Positions 1 to 9,350 of a DNA stretch of 49,378 nucleotides are shown here, piece after piece. The position numbers and the translations under genes are program-made. The notes under the pieces were generated by a model. It saw only the letters and a program-made list of their open reading frames with translations, searched no databases and had not been told where the DNA came from. Position 1 is the first letter of the stretch. Each line of letters opens with the position of its first letter. Source of the DNA: an uncultured Planctomycetaceae bacterium (lineage in GTDB: Bacteria; Planctomycetota; Planctomycetia; Gemmatales; Gemmataceae); the NCBI GenBank assembly GCA_937888715.1, contig CALARU010000259.1, positions 1-49,378 on the forward strand, read 5' to 3'.

Positions 1-17
1 GGTTTTGTTTAAAGACA

Positions 18-54
18 GAGGAGTTGCGATGGGGAGGCCCCACTGCAACTCCTC
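18..54. terminator. Long stem-loop, possible terminator of an upstream gene
   Basis: A perfect 10-bp inverted repeat (GAGGAGTTGC at 18-27, GCAACTCCTC at 45-54) encloses a second GGGG/CCCC stem at 31-34 and 38-41, so nearly the whole segment can fold into one hairpin. There is no clear T-run on the right side (CATTTGAACC). It may be the terminator of a gene lying left of the window, or simply a stable structured repeat. Confidence 0.4.
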
Positions 55-110
55 CATTTGAACCTTTGGATTTTGCACCTAAGGATGAGACGACCGAGAT
101 TTTTGTCCTT

Positions 111-187
111 CCCTGAGCTTAACGGCTAGTTCGACAAGCTCACTGACCGTACCGAAGGAACCCCGGTCCCTGAGCTTGCCGAAGGGG
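111..187. repeat. GTTCGACAAGCTC-type dispersed palindromic repeat
   Basis: Three copies of one motif lie here in alternating orientation: CCCTGAGCTT at 111-120, GTTCGACAAGCTCACTGACC at 129-148, and GGTCCCTGAGCTTGCCGAAG at 165-184. The last two form an imperfect inverted repeat of about 20 bp. Motifs of the GACAAGCTCAGGG kind are, from memory, dispersed intergenic repeats in many unrelated bacteria. No function is visible and no ORF spans it. Confidence 0.6.
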
Positions 188-422
188 CCCTTTCAAAACC
201 GTATATTTATACCGTCGCTTACGCATCCGGCTCTGAATGCAGTGTTTTGATTCCGTGAAATTCCGTGTTAATCCGTGGCTATGCTTCTGCTTGGTCTAAA
301 TGAATCCGATATTTTCTTAAATTTTTCTCGTAATTTCATAAATTAATATTAACTGTTTCAGGCAATTTAAGTTTTAATGCTGGAACGGTTTATTGTCACA
401 GCTTTATGAAAAGGATCAGTAA
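188..422. other. Non-coding leader upstream of enolase with a decamer repeat
   Basis: No gene is visible. At 251-280 three imperfect 10-base units follow each other directly (TTCCGTGAAA, TTCCGTGTTA, ATCCGTGGCT), a pattern also known as a short dispersed intergenic repeat. From about 300 to 400 the sequence is very A+T-rich and probably holds the enolase promoter, but I cannot choose a convincing -35/-10 pair. The enolase ribosome binding site is AAGGATC at about 410-416. Confidence 0.35.
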
Positions 423-1730
<1,308 letters not shown>

Positions 1731-1743
1731 TAGCCTGCCTTTT

Positions 1744-1965
1744 ATGGCTCAAAAGCTCTTTTTTGGCCTGACTATTCTATTGGGGTCCCTTGCCATGATT
1801 GCTGGTATAACCAGCCTGGCGGGACCTCAATTTTTAAATCTATTGCATTTGCAATTCTTGGCGGACAAAGGGTTGGCACGCATATTTATCGGGGCTGGTA
1901 TTGGACTTATAGCAACTGCTTTTGTTTTTTTCAAAGCAAACACCTTTAAGCAGGATCAGCAATAA
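1744..1965 (+). CDS. Small two-helix membrane protein, unknown function
   Basis: A 73-residue protein starting MAQKLFFGLTILLGS, with two hydrophobic segments (about residues 5-25 and 45-63) and a short basic or polar tail ending KQDQQ. I do not recognise the family. The open frame extends back to an ATG at 1687 inside the enolase gene, but that part only re-reads the enolase C-terminus in another frame, so the ATG at 1744 is preferred even though no strong ribosome binding site precedes it. It lies 13 bases after eno and ends 1 base before the next start, which supports one transcript. Confidence 0.6.
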   Translation: MAQKLFFGLTILLGSLAMIAGITSLAGPQFLNLLHLQFLADKGLARIFIGAGIGLIATAFVFFKANTFKQDQQ

Positions 1966-1966
1966 T

Positions 1967-2533
1967 ATGGATTTGCTATTTGAAGGCAGAGTGGCAGTGT
2001 ATGGCTGCTTGATATTTGGCTGGGTTGGGCTTTTTCTTATCTGGACTTTTGCAAAATTCAATCACTTTATCACCGCTACCTTGGCAATTGTTTTTTTACT
2101 GGCAAGCTATTGGATTTTAGATGCCCTCGTTGTTACCGACAAAGAAAACGCAGAATTAGTGTTTGCAGACATTAGCAAACTTACAAAACAAGGATCGATT
2201 ATCTCTGCACTAAAGCATCTTGATGAGCGATTCATTACGGCAAGGGGAACAGATTTAAAATCTTTTAAAAGCTGGTTGGGCAGAAATCAGGCAGATAAAT
2301 TAGTAAAAGATATTATTTTCTGGGATATCGAAAACATTGGCCCAGGTACTGATAAAAACACCAGCAAAATATCTTCCATGGTTAAAGTGAAAGGCAATTG
2401 GGGTGGGATTCAAGAGGGGATATATCGAGTTGAATTCTTGTTTAAAAATAAGAAAGATGGAGCACCATCAATTCTTTCTTTTCAAATTTATGATCCAATC
2501 AATCAAAACAATCGGTTAGAAATAGGAATATGA
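1967..2533 (+). CDS. Membrane-anchored protein of unknown function
   Basis: A 188-residue protein. Two membrane helices occupy about residues 8-30 and 33-56, followed by a soluble domain of about 130 residues ('DKENAELVFADISKLTKQG...'), whose second half is rich in alternating beta-type segments. I do not recognise the domain. The ATG at 1967 has AGGA at 1952-1955. An earlier in-frame ATG at 1922 would overlap the preceding gene and has no better signal. The gene is last in the eno run and its stop codon lies in a terminator-like hairpin. Confidence 0.75.
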   Translation: MDLLFEGRVAVYGCLIFGWVGLFLIWTFAKFNHFITATLAIVFLLASYWILDALVVTDKENAELVFADISKLTKQGSIISALKHLDERFITARGTDLKSFKSWLGRNQADKLVKDIIFWDIENIGPGTDKNTSKISSMVKVKGNWGGIQEGIYRVEFLFKNKKDGAPSILSFQIYDPINQNNRLEIGI

Positions 2534-2559
2534 GGGCTAGCATAAAGCTTTGCCCTCAT
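2530..2559. terminator. Bidirectional terminator-like hairpin between convergent genes
   Basis: A perfect 8-bp inverted repeat, ATGAGGGC at 2530-2537 and GCCCTCAT at 2552-2559, with a short AGC/GCT inner stem. It contains the stop codon of the upstream plus-strand gene and lies 14 bases past the stop of the minus-strand lipoprotein gene. Both flanks are T-rich rather than true T-runs. Confidence 0.55.
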
Positions 2560-2572
2560 TCATCCCGATTTA

Positions 2573-2827
2573 TTACTTCTGTTGAATGATCTTAATTGGA
2601 GGTGGTTCAGAATAACGCGATACAACGGGTGCACTAATGCTTCCCATTTCGCATGAATCACAAGCGCCACCACCGGATTGCATTGCTGCACCGCCGTGCC
2701 TGTAACTCTTATCTGCATGGATCAAATAGCCCCAAGGTTTAAAGGTCAACCCGACGCGATGTCCATTGCACCCAGACAACAAAAAGATCGTACAAAAACC
2801 AGCAATCATCAATGATCTAATACTCAT
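2573..2827 (-). CDS. Small lipoprotein, unknown function
   Basis: An 84-residue protein with a type II signal peptide: basic start, hydrophobic stretch AGFCTIFLLSGC and lipobox LSGC with the acylated Cys at residue 20. The mature part is about 65 residues, glycine-rich in the middle (GGAAMQSGGGACDSCEMG, with a CDSC pair that could form a disulfide or bind metal) and Pro-rich near the end. No family recognised. A strong ribosome binding site (GAGGAGG) precedes the ATG. The mature start CNGHRVGL resembles CWGHEGTGL of the next lipoprotein upstream, so the two may be distant duplicates. Confidence 0.75.
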   Translation of the reverse strand: MSIRSLMIAGFCTIFLLSGCNGHRVGLTFKPWGYLIHADKSYRHGGAAMQSGGGACDSCEMGSISAPVVSRYSEPPPIKIIQQK

Positions 2828-3072
2828 GGCAGCCTCCTCAAATTTGAATTAATTCTGAATAATTCAGAATATCTCCCACACCTTTGATTCCTAAAGTTGT
2901 TTAAAAACAACAATCTTAGAATCACACCTAGAAGGAACTACTATTCCTTAAATCTCACTAAAAGGAATATGCAGCCCAACTTGGCAGGTGCAAGCAATCT
3001 TTCGATTGCAAACTCGAAGAGTAGCAAAAAAAGTTTGAACAATTAGGGTTGTACAGATTCTAAGGGAAGAAA
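2828..3072. promoter_or_regulatory. Intergenic region with several inverted repeats upstream of a lipoprotein gene
   Basis: No gene is seen between the two lipoprotein genes. It holds a perfect palindrome, ATTCTGAAT (2852-2860) and ATTCAGAAT (2862-2870), 25 bases from the lipoprotein start codon; a GTTGTTT/AAACAAC hairpin at 2896-2911 inside weaker GATTC/GAATC arms (2886-2923); and AAGGAA/TTCCTT at 2932-2949. The first palindrome is well placed for an operator or a 5' UTR hairpin. The others could be structured leader RNA. Confidence 0.4.
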
Positions 3073-3097
3073 GCCTTTTCTTATCAAGCTAAAAGGC
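3073..3097 (-). terminator. Terminator-like hairpin after the Cys/Pro-rich lipoprotein gene
   Basis: Arms GCCTTTT (3073-3079) and AAAAGGC (3091-3097). Read on the minus strand the hairpin is followed by TTTCTTCCCTT, which fits a weak intrinsic terminator. It lies about 50 bases downstream of the lipoprotein stop codon at 3149. Outer arms AGATTCT (3055-3061) and AGAATCT (3110-3116) can extend it. Confidence 0.4.
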
Positions 3098-3148
3098 CTA
3101 AACCAGTTCAGAATCTAAAACCCGAAATTCAAACCGCCAATGCTCTTA

Positions 3149-3355
3149 TTATTGCTGGGGCATGCAAACAGGAGCAGGAGCGCAAACTGGTGCACATTGG
3201 GGCATCGGAGCGCAAGCTGGTGCATATTGTGGCATTGGAGGAGGCGTGTTATTTGAATGCCTACGACCAAAAAGCCCTGTGCCTTCATGGCCCCAGCAGC
3301 CAGCATTAAGCATGATCAAACCAAGAAAAGCCGACCTAACAATGAACGCTTTCAT
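3149..3355 (-). CDS. Small Cys/Pro-rich lipoprotein
   Basis: A 68-residue protein with a lipoprotein signal peptide (MKAFIVRSAFLGLIMLNAGC, lipobox NAGC, Cys at 20). The mature part ends in a ten-residue repeat, MPQYAPACAP then MPQCAPVCAP, followed by APVCMPQQ, which gives several regularly spaced cysteines. I do not recognise the family; Pro/Cys repeats in small planctomycete lipoproteins suggest a cell-surface or cross-linked structural role, but that is inference. The ATG at 3355 is chosen because it starts a textbook signal peptide; a frame start at 3376 would add seven residues before it. The upstream ribosome binding site (GAGAG) is weak. Confidence 0.65.
   Translation of the reverse strand: MKAFIVRSAFLGLIMLNAGCWGHEGTGLFGRRHSNNTPPPMPQYAPACAPMPQCAPVCAPAPVCMPQQ
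3177..3236. repeat. 30-bp tandem repeat, two copies, inside a lipoprotein gene
   Basis: Copies at 3177-3206 and 3207-3236 both start GGAGCGCAA and differ at only a few positions. The period is 30 bp, so it encodes the in-frame ten-residue Cys/Pro repeat. Copy number could vary between strains without shifting the frame. Confidence 0.75.
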
Positions 3356-3834
3356 GTTTACTCTCACAAAAAGCAACTAAAAACATATATCCAGCAGACC
3401 TTTGGGAAGGTTGCCGTCGCCAATACAAATTGGCTGATAACTTTTATCCACTGTAAAAAAAAGAGCATATGCAGCGCGAGAAGAAAAGTAGTTAATCGCA
3501 AGACAATTATTATTTTTAGATACACATTTAACATATAAAACAATAGTTCACGAAAAGACAATAGTTCTGATTGTGTCAGTAACAACATGCCCAAACCCCC
3601 AAAGCAGAAGCTAACTCCATAAAATTGGTCAAAAACAAGGCTTTACAGCTTTAAAAACGGCATTTAAAAGGCTTTGACTCTTAAAGCACCGAGCCAAGAA
3701 AGAAAACAGCCGATTGTAATTTGAAATTTATTTAGTCGATTTGAGAGAATACAAAAGCCTTTTACCAAGAAACTAAACGCTAAGCATTTTTACTTTTATT
3801 AAAACCCTAGCATCCACGTAATACAAATAATGAA
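3356..3834. other. A+T-rich intergenic region without a convincing gene
   Basis: Nearly 480 bases between the Cys/Pro lipoprotein gene and the ftsH terminator. Several short open frames exist on both strands but none has a ribosome binding site and plausible composition. A 9-bp direct repeat CAATAGTTC lies at 3541-3549 and 3559-3567. The region must hold the lipoprotein promoter on the minus strand. A small RNA cannot be excluded, but I see no recognisable one. Confidence 0.4.
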
Positions 3835-3862
3835 CCAAGGGGGCTTATACCCTCCCCCTTGG
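3835..3862 (-). terminator. Terminator of ftsH
   Basis: Perfect 9-bp inverted repeat CCAAGGGGG (3835-3843) and CCCCCTTGG (3854-3862) with a 10-base loop, 44 bases downstream of the ftsH stop codon. On the minus strand it is followed by TTCATTATTTGTATT, a T-rich though interrupted tract. Stability and placement fit an intrinsic terminator. Confidence 0.7.
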
Positions 3863-3906
3863 CAGATAATACCTGCAAATCGATTAGATAAAGCGGAATT
3901 AGGGTT

Positions 3907-5874
3907 CTAAGAATCGGCGATGGTTGTAGATGATTTAGCGGGAGTGACAACAAAGCCAGCCTCCCTGAGAATATCTTCGATTTCATCGCGAAGAAGTTCT
4001 TCCCTGCTCATGAGCTCATCGACAATTTTTTCCATGTAGACACGATTATCAGAAAGCAATTGGAAAGCATTATCATCAGCCTGCCTGAGGAAATTTTGAA
4101 CTTCCGAATCGATGAGAGCCGCAGTTTGCTCGCTAAAATCGCGGGCTTCCTGCATTTCTTTGCCTAAAAAGACATGCTCTTCGCCCACTTTAAAAGTCAT
4201 GGGTCCAAGCTTTTCGCTCATACCCCAATGGGTAACCATCATTCGAGCCAATCTTGTCGCTCGTTTTAAATCAGATTCTGCACCAGCATAAGGTTGATTA
4301 TAAACAAGCTTATCTGCAGCACGACCACCCATGATCATGACCAACTGATTTTTAAAATGATCCAAGCCATGATGGAAACGATCTTCATCAGGTGCGTTAA
4401 GATTAACGCCAAGGCTTTGGCCCCTAGGAATGATGGAAACTTTTTGTGGGCGATCAGCGCCAGGCATCAACCAGGTGACTAGGGCGTGGCCTACTTCATG
4501 ATAAGCGGTTCTGCGTTTGTCTTCCGGGGTAAGAACTTCTTCGCGTTTAGGGCCGATAAGAACTCTATCTGCAGCGACTTCGAAATCAGCTCGGTCGATT
4601 TTGTCTTTTTCAAGTCGGGTCGCAACCAAGGCAGCTTCGTTGGCTAAATTCCGAAGGTCTGCACCAGTCATTCCAATCATTTTTCTGGCTACCATCTCCA
4701 GATTTATATTATCTGCAAGAGGCTTGTTACGGGTATGAACCTTGAGTATTGCAAGCCTGCCCTGCCAAGTTGGCCTATCGATGGTGATATGCCTATCGAA
4801 GCGGCCTGGCCTGAGAAGCGCAGAATCGAGCACATCAGGGCGGTTTGTTGCTGCAAGCACAATGACGGTTTCTGTAGGTTGGAAGCCATCCATTTCGCTA
4901 AGAATTTGGTTAAGGGTTTGCTCGCGTTCATCAGAGCCACCACCCACACCTGCGCCACGCATTCTGCCTACTGCATCAATTTCATCGATAAAAAGAATAC
5001 AGGGGGAGTTATCTTTTGCGGTTTTAAACATATCGCGAACCCGGCTTGCGCCGACGCCCACAAACATTTGGATAAATTCTGAACCACTAATGGAGTAGTA
5101 AGGAACACCAGCTTCGCCAGCAACAGCACGGGCAAGGAGGGTTTTTCCAGTTCCTGGGGGGCCAACAAGTAAAACGCCTTTGGGTATAGTGGCGCCAAGT
5201 CTGGTGAATTTATCTGGGGATTTTAAGAACTCAACGATTTCCTGCAATTCGCCCTTGGCATGCTGCAAGCCCGCAACATCCTCAAAAGTGATCTTCATTT
5301 TGGTCTTTTCATACTTTTTAGCAGGGCTTTTGATGTAATTGCTGAGGAATCCGCCACCCATTGGGTCGCGAAACTTTGGCAATATGAATAAAAAGAAAAC
5401 AATCAAAATGACTGCGGGCAGAATCATCATGATAAACCAACTCAGCCCCGCAAAATTATCTTCCTGCTGGTCGACGAGTAATCCATTACGGATGAGCTTA
5501 TCCATTTGGGTGACAAGGCCTGGATCATCTAATTTAGCGCGGTTTACTGTGAATTTCCCGCGAGTTCCAGCTTTTTCTTTAAGTCTCTCGTCTTTGATAC
5601 TTTCGTGATCATTAACATCAACCGAAATCCGATCGACCCCAATGAAAGTTATCTTTCTGATTTTTTTTGAATCTTCATCATCAAGCATAAGCTTAACGAA
5701 ATCGGAATATAAGACCGTGTTGTTGTTACCAACAGAGGAACTGAAGAGAAGAACAAGTAATAAAAAGAGAATAACTAGCCAACCTAGATTCCCACTAATA
5801 TTAGAAAAAGATCGCTTTTTAGGGGGTTTTCCAGAACCTTGTGGCTGAGACCCATCTTGGGTGGGGTTGGTCAT
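3907..5874 (-). CDS. ftsH: ATP-dependent zinc metalloprotease FtsH
   Basis: A membrane-bound AAA+ protease that extracts and degrades membrane and short-lived cytosolic proteins. At 655 residues it is of normal size. A Pro/Gly-rich cytosolic start is followed by membrane helix 1 (about 30-48), a periplasmic domain, and helix 2 (about 145-166). The AAA domain has Walker A GPPGTGKT (238-245), Walker B ILFIDEID (293-300), and the second region of homology ending RPGRFDR (355-361). The peptidase domain has the zinc motif HEVGH (459-463) and the third-ligand region AESDLKRAT. All catalytic residues are present. GGAG lies 7 bases before the ATG. It follows tex on the same strand with 125 bases between. 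Confidence 0.98.
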   Translation of the reverse strand: MTNPTQDGSQPQGSGKPPKKRSFSNISGNLGWLVILFLLLVLLFSSSVGNNNTVLYSDFVKLMLDDEDSKKIRKITFIGVDRISVDVNDHESIKDERLKEKAGTRGKFTVNRAKLDDPGLVTQMDKLIRNGLLVDQQEDNFAGLSWFIMMILPAVILIVFFLFILPKFRDPMGGGFLSNYIKSPAKKYEKTKMKITFEDVAGLQHAKGELQEIVEFLKSPDKFTRLGATIPKGVLLVGPPGTGKTLLARAVAGEAGVPYYSISGSEFIQMFVGVGASRVRDMFKTAKDNSPCILFIDEIDAVGRMRGAGVGGGSDEREQTLNQILSEMDGFQPTETVIVLAATNRPDVLDSALLRPGRFDRHITIDRPTWQGRLAILKVHTRNKPLADNINLEMVARKMIGMTGADLRNLANEAALVATRLEKDKIDRADFEVAADRVLIGPKREEVLTPEDKRRTAYHEVGHALVTWLMPGADRPQKVSIIPRGQSLGVNLNAPDEDRFHHGLDHFKNQLVMIMGGRAADKLVYNQPYAGAESDLKRATRLARMMVTHWGMSEKLGPMTFKVGEEHVFLGKEMQEARDFSEQTAALIDSEVQNFLRQADDNAFQLLSDNRVYMEKIVDELMSREELLRDEIEDILREAGFVVTPAKSSTTIADS

Positions 5875-5999
5875 TAACTACTCCAAAAGAACAAACAAAG
5901 AATGCCTTCAATTATGTTAGCTTCTTCCAAGGAAGCGAAACTATTTTAGGAATTATTTTGTTTCAGGAAACTTACATAATGCAGCTACGGGGAAAAACA

Positions 6000-8900
6000 T
6001 TATTCGGGACTACCAGTCCCCTCTTGGTCTTTTTGTGGTGCAGACTGGTTTGCTTGATTTTGGGTTTCCGCACCCTTCTTGGTCTCGCCAGCATCATTGG
6101 GAGTTGATTTCTCCCAAAAAACTGCAAGTTCTGCAAATGTTCCCAAGGGTGAGTCTCCGGATAACGCAGACTGCGATAAATTAGGCTTCTCGATAGGCTT
6201 TTGGCTCGAGAATGTACGAATTTGAGGTGGCCTGTTTGGGTCCAACCTAGGAGGCCGTGCGCCCCTGGGTTTATCATCTCTTGGCCTAAATGAACTGCTA
6301 CTACGGCTGCTACCTGCACTTCCACCTCCACTACTGCTACCGCCACTATTAGACCTTGCAGCGGGGAATCTGCCCGCAGGCCTTTCGGGTGAACGAGGGC
6401 GCAAAGGCGCACCTTGAGAGTCGCCTCCCTGATTACCTTCCGCATTTTGGGAAGCAGCATCTGGCCTACGATCAGGCCTTCTGGGGTAATCACGGGCAGG
6501 AGCTCGGGAAGATCGACCAGAACCTTGATGATCCGGTTCACGATTTGGATTGATCATGGTTAAAGATAATCGGGATTTTTCTTTATCCAAGGCAATGACC
6601 CAAACGGTAACAATATCACCTACACTGACAGATTCGTATGGGCTGCGCACATAACGTGCTGAAATCTGGCTGATATGAACCAAACCACTCTCTTTGATAC
6701 CCACATCGACAAAACAGCCGAATTCGACAACATTTTGTACCACGCCTGGAAGCTCCTGGCCAAGTTGTAATTCTTCAAAATCCAACTGCCTAACGCGATA
6801 AACTGGCCCAAACCGTTTGATCTGTTCCTGCGAAAGTGGGTTGATCAATTCATCAAGGAAATCTTTTAGGGATGTAACAGAATCGATGCCTGTTGTTGCG
6901 ATGATATCCTTGAGATTTGCATCAATCGCTTTTTGTAAGAGTTCCTGTTTCTTCTCTGGGGTTTTCCATTCATCCTTGGCGATGCCAAAGGCATCCAGAA
7001 TTTTCTTTGCCATCTCGTAATCTTCGGGGTGAAAATTAGTGGCATCGAAAGGCTCATCACCATTATGAACTTGTAAAAATCCTGCACAAAGCTCGAACTT
7101 TTCAGGAGTCAAACCCGGAACTTCAAGAAGTTGGGCGCGATTTTTATAGGGCCCGTTCTTTTTACGATGCTCAACGATTTCTTGAGCAAGCAACTGATTT
7201 AATCCTGATAAATGGCGCAAATAACTTGCCTCACATTTATTAAGATCTGCACCGCCAAGATTCACACACGATTCAAGCACATTATCAAGAGCTGGGCGAA
7301 GATACCTGTGCTGAACTTCAAATTCAACAAGACCCGACACAATATGAACAGGGTCAATCTTAATTAATTCGTTTAGCGGATTTTGCAATCTTCTACCAAT
7401 CGAAACAGCCGCTCTTACGCCGACATCAGAATCTGCAAGTTCTTCTTTACCTAAAATGGAAGATGCGTATTCCGAAGAACCAGCTTCGATCACCGTTGCG
7501 AATTTCACTTCCGCTGGTGCTTCAGGAAGGGTTTTGATTGTAGCTTTGGTATCATTGACCAACTTCTGGTACTCGGCTTGCCTTCGTTCTTTTTCAAGCT
7601 TCTTTTGAGCCTCAATCTCTTCCTTCTTTTTTGCAGCCTGAGCTTCCAATTCAGCCCTTTTAATCACAGCAAGAGCTGCCAACTCTGCCTTCTTAGCCGC
7701 TGCTAGAGCTTCCGCTGTTGGCTCTGCTCCATCGGCTGCCGTGGCAGGTGGGACTTCAGCAGGTGAAACTTCAACAGCAGGTGTTTCAACAGATACCACA
7801 GGCTCTGGAACTACAGGGGCACTAATCTGGGCAGGTACTTCAACAGCAGGTACTTCAACAGCAGGTACTTCAACAGCAGGCGCTTCAGCAGATTCTGCAA
7901 CCGTTTCATCCGTACCGCCTTTTTCACTCGCTTCTTCGGTGGGCAGAATTTCTTTATTATCTTCTTCAAGATGCTTTGGATTTTTAAGCCTGACGATCAA
8001 TTCATAAAGCAGGGCTTCGGTCGCTTTTGAAGCGTTGCCATTATCGAGCGCAATGGTGCTGATCTGATGTTTGCGAATCAATTCTTCGAGAACTAAAAGG
8101 CTAAGCTCTTTCTTTCCCTGGGGTTGATGGGGGAAGATTATTGCATGATCGATTAGCTTGCCTTCTTCGTTAATAACTGCAATTTTGCAGCCATTGCGAA
8201 AGCCTGGGTCGATTGCAAGAATTTTAATTGCACCTGCAGGATTAGCAACGAGGCGGTTGTGGTAAAATCGCGCTAGCAGGCTGGCAGCGTGTTCGGATGC
8301 CCTTTCACCCAAGTCACGTACGCATTCTCTTTCCAGCACGGGCTTGAGAATTTGATCGACAGCCACGCTCATCGCTTTTTTGATCAGTTCAACATATTTA
8401 TGGGTATATGCAGGGGCAGGAGCTGCTTTTACTTCAGGGGCAGGTGCCACTTCTGGGGTCACCACGACTTCTGGGGCTTGATCAGCTTCTGAAGAACTAT
8501 CTTCATTTACAGGTTGTTCGACAAACGAAGACTGGGAAACAGGTTTTTCAACAAGGGCTTCGAGTGCATTTTTCTTGGCTTGTTCGAGATTCCAATCGAA
8601 TAGCACATTAAGGAACCCGTTTTTCTCACCTTTGCCAATTTGCAGGTATTTTCGTGCTTGAACATTTCGCAGTGACTCGACATAGGAAAAGAATTCTTTT
8701 AATTCTAGGCCATGCTTATCGCGAACTTTGTTGGTTTTAGAAACTCGCAGGCTGCCAAAATCCCACAAATCATTGCGTACAGAGGCACGAACTGCGGGGA
8801 TTTCACTTAATTTTTCAGCCAGAATTTGGACCACGCCCTCAGTGATTTTTTCGATGGTTTCCAGACCTTTTTCTGGATTGATCATGGTTGGAAGTATTTC

Positions 8901-9350
8901 GTCGAGGTTGGCAATCGAAGGATCTTCAGTCCAAAGAGCCTCTGCAAAAGGCTCGAGGCCTTTTTCCCGGGCACCAGCTGCTAAGATGGATTTCCTTGGC
9001 TTTAATGGAAGATACACATCTTCTAGGCGTTTAGGAGATTCAATAGCAAGGATTTGCAGGCGCAGCTCTTCGGTTAATTTGCCCTGCGTTTCCAAAGCTT
9101 TGAGAATCATCTCTCTGCGATCATGAAAAGTTTTTATTTTAAACAGCCGGTCGCGAATCGCACGGATAACAGATTCATTCATGCCAGCAGTTTTGGCACG
9201 CCTGTATCTTGCGATAAACGAAGGGGATTTCCCTTCAAAGAGGAGGTTAATTGCGCTCTCAACATTATTTTTTCTAAGTTGAAAGTTTTGAGCAATTCTG
9301 GAAATTTCGTTAGCTCCGATTGCGCCCAGAGCTATTTGTACCGTCTGCAT
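6000..9350 (-). CDS. tex: Tex-like RNA-binding transcription accessory protein, enlarged
   Basis: Tex family proteins are nucleic-acid-binding factors with Tex-N, YqgF, helix-hairpin-helix and S1 domains, usually about 720-780 residues; this one has 1116. The N-terminal Tex core covers about 1-265; a Pro/Glu-rich linker 270-315; the YqgF domain starts at AIDPGF (379-384) and resumes at VIEAGSSEYASS (620-631), with an insertion of about 150 residues (455-605) between. The insertion holds VPAVE pentapeptide repeats and a Lys/Glu/Ala-rich probable coiled coil. Helix-hairpin-helix motifs follow (700-760), then S1 (863-934). The tail after 940 is Arg/Gly/Ser/Pro-rich and looks disordered. The core motifs are intact. 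The ATG at 9350 lacks a clear ribosome binding site. Confidence 0.93.
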   Translation of the reverse strand: MQTVQIALGAIGANEISRIAQNFQLRKNNVESAINLLFEGKSPSFIARYRRAKTAGMNESVIRAIRDRLFKIKTFHDRREMILKALETQGKLTEELRLQILAIESPKRLEDVYLPLKPRKSILAAGAREKGLEPFAEALWTEDPSIANLDEILPTMINPEKGLETIEKITEGVVQILAEKLSEIPAVRASVRNDLWDFGSLRVSKTNKVRDKHGLELKEFFSYVESLRNVQARKYLQIGKGEKNGFLNVLFDWNLEQAKKNALEALVEKPVSQSSFVEQPVNEDSSSEADQAPEVVVTPEVAPAPEVKAAPAPAYTHKYVELIKKAMSVAVDQILKPVLERECVRDLGERASEHAASLLARFYHNRLVANPAGAIKILAIDPGFRNGCKIAVINEEGKLIDHAIIFPHQPQGKKELSLLVLEELIRKHQISTIALDNGNASKATEALLYELIVRLKNPKHLEEDNKEILPTEEASEKGGTDETVAESAEAPAVEVPAVEVPAVEVPAQISAPVVPEPVVSVETPAVEVSPAEVPPATAADGAEPTAEALAAAKKAELAALAVIKRAELEAQAAKKKEEIEAQKKLEKERRQAEYQKLVNDTKATIKTLPEAPAEVKFATVIEAGSSEYASSILGKEELADSDVGVRAAVSIGRRLQNPLNELIKIDPVHIVSGLVEFEVQHRYLRPALDNVLESCVNLGGADLNKCEASYLRHLSGLNQLLAQEIVEHRKKNGPYKNRAQLLEVPGLTPEKFELCAGFLQVHNGDEPFDATNFHPEDYEMAKKILDAFGIAKDEWKTPEKKQELLQKAIDANLKDIIATTGIDSVTSLKDFLDELINPLSQEQIKRFGPVYRVRQLDFEELQLGQELPGVVQNVVEFGCFVDVGIKESGLVHISQISARYVRSPYESVSVGDIVTVWVIALDKEKSRLSLTMINPNREPDHQGSGRSSRAPARDYPRRPDRRPDAASQNAEGNQGGDSQGAPLRPRSPERPAGRFPAARSNSGGSSSGGGSAGSSRSSSSFRPRDDKPRGARPPRLDPNRPPQIRTFSSQKPIEKPNLSQSALSGDSPLGTFAELAVFWEKSTPNDAGETKKGAETQNQANQSAPQKDQEGTGSPE
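7831..7890. repeat. 15-bp tandem repeat inside tex
   Basis: The unit GCAGGTACTTCAACA is repeated exactly at 7831-7845, 7846-7860 and 7861-7875, and a degenerate copy (GCAGGCGCTTCAGCA) follows at 7876-7890. It encodes in-frame VPAVE repeats on the minus strand. More decayed copies lie further along, around 7744-7800, so the array has expanded and diverged in place. Confidence 0.85.

Noticed and set aside
111-187. The inverted repeat as a phage or integron attachment site
   Set aside because: No integrase, cassette or tRNA lies nearby, and the motif matches a common dispersed intergenic repeat instead.
3364-3594. A hydrophobic 76-residue open frame on the minus strand
   Set aside because: No ribosome binding site, and the composition is what A+T-rich non-coding DNA gives. 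It also overlaps the region where the lipoprotein promoter must lie.
5972-6541. A 189-residue open frame on the minus strand overlapping the 3' end of tex
   Set aside because: It re-reads the Arg/Gly/Ser-rich tail of tex in another frame, has biased composition and no recognisable domain, while the tex frame is supported by conserved domains upstream.
7831-7890. Regularly repeated sequence considered as a CRISPR array
   Set aside because: The repeats are directly adjacent without spacers, have a codon-multiple period, and lie in a coding frame.
7741-8007. A plus-strand open frame rich in Thr/Gly/Ala repeats (GTSTAGTSTAG)
   Set aside because: It is the antisense reading of the 15-bp VPAVE minisatellite and its flanks in tex; low complexity and no start signal.
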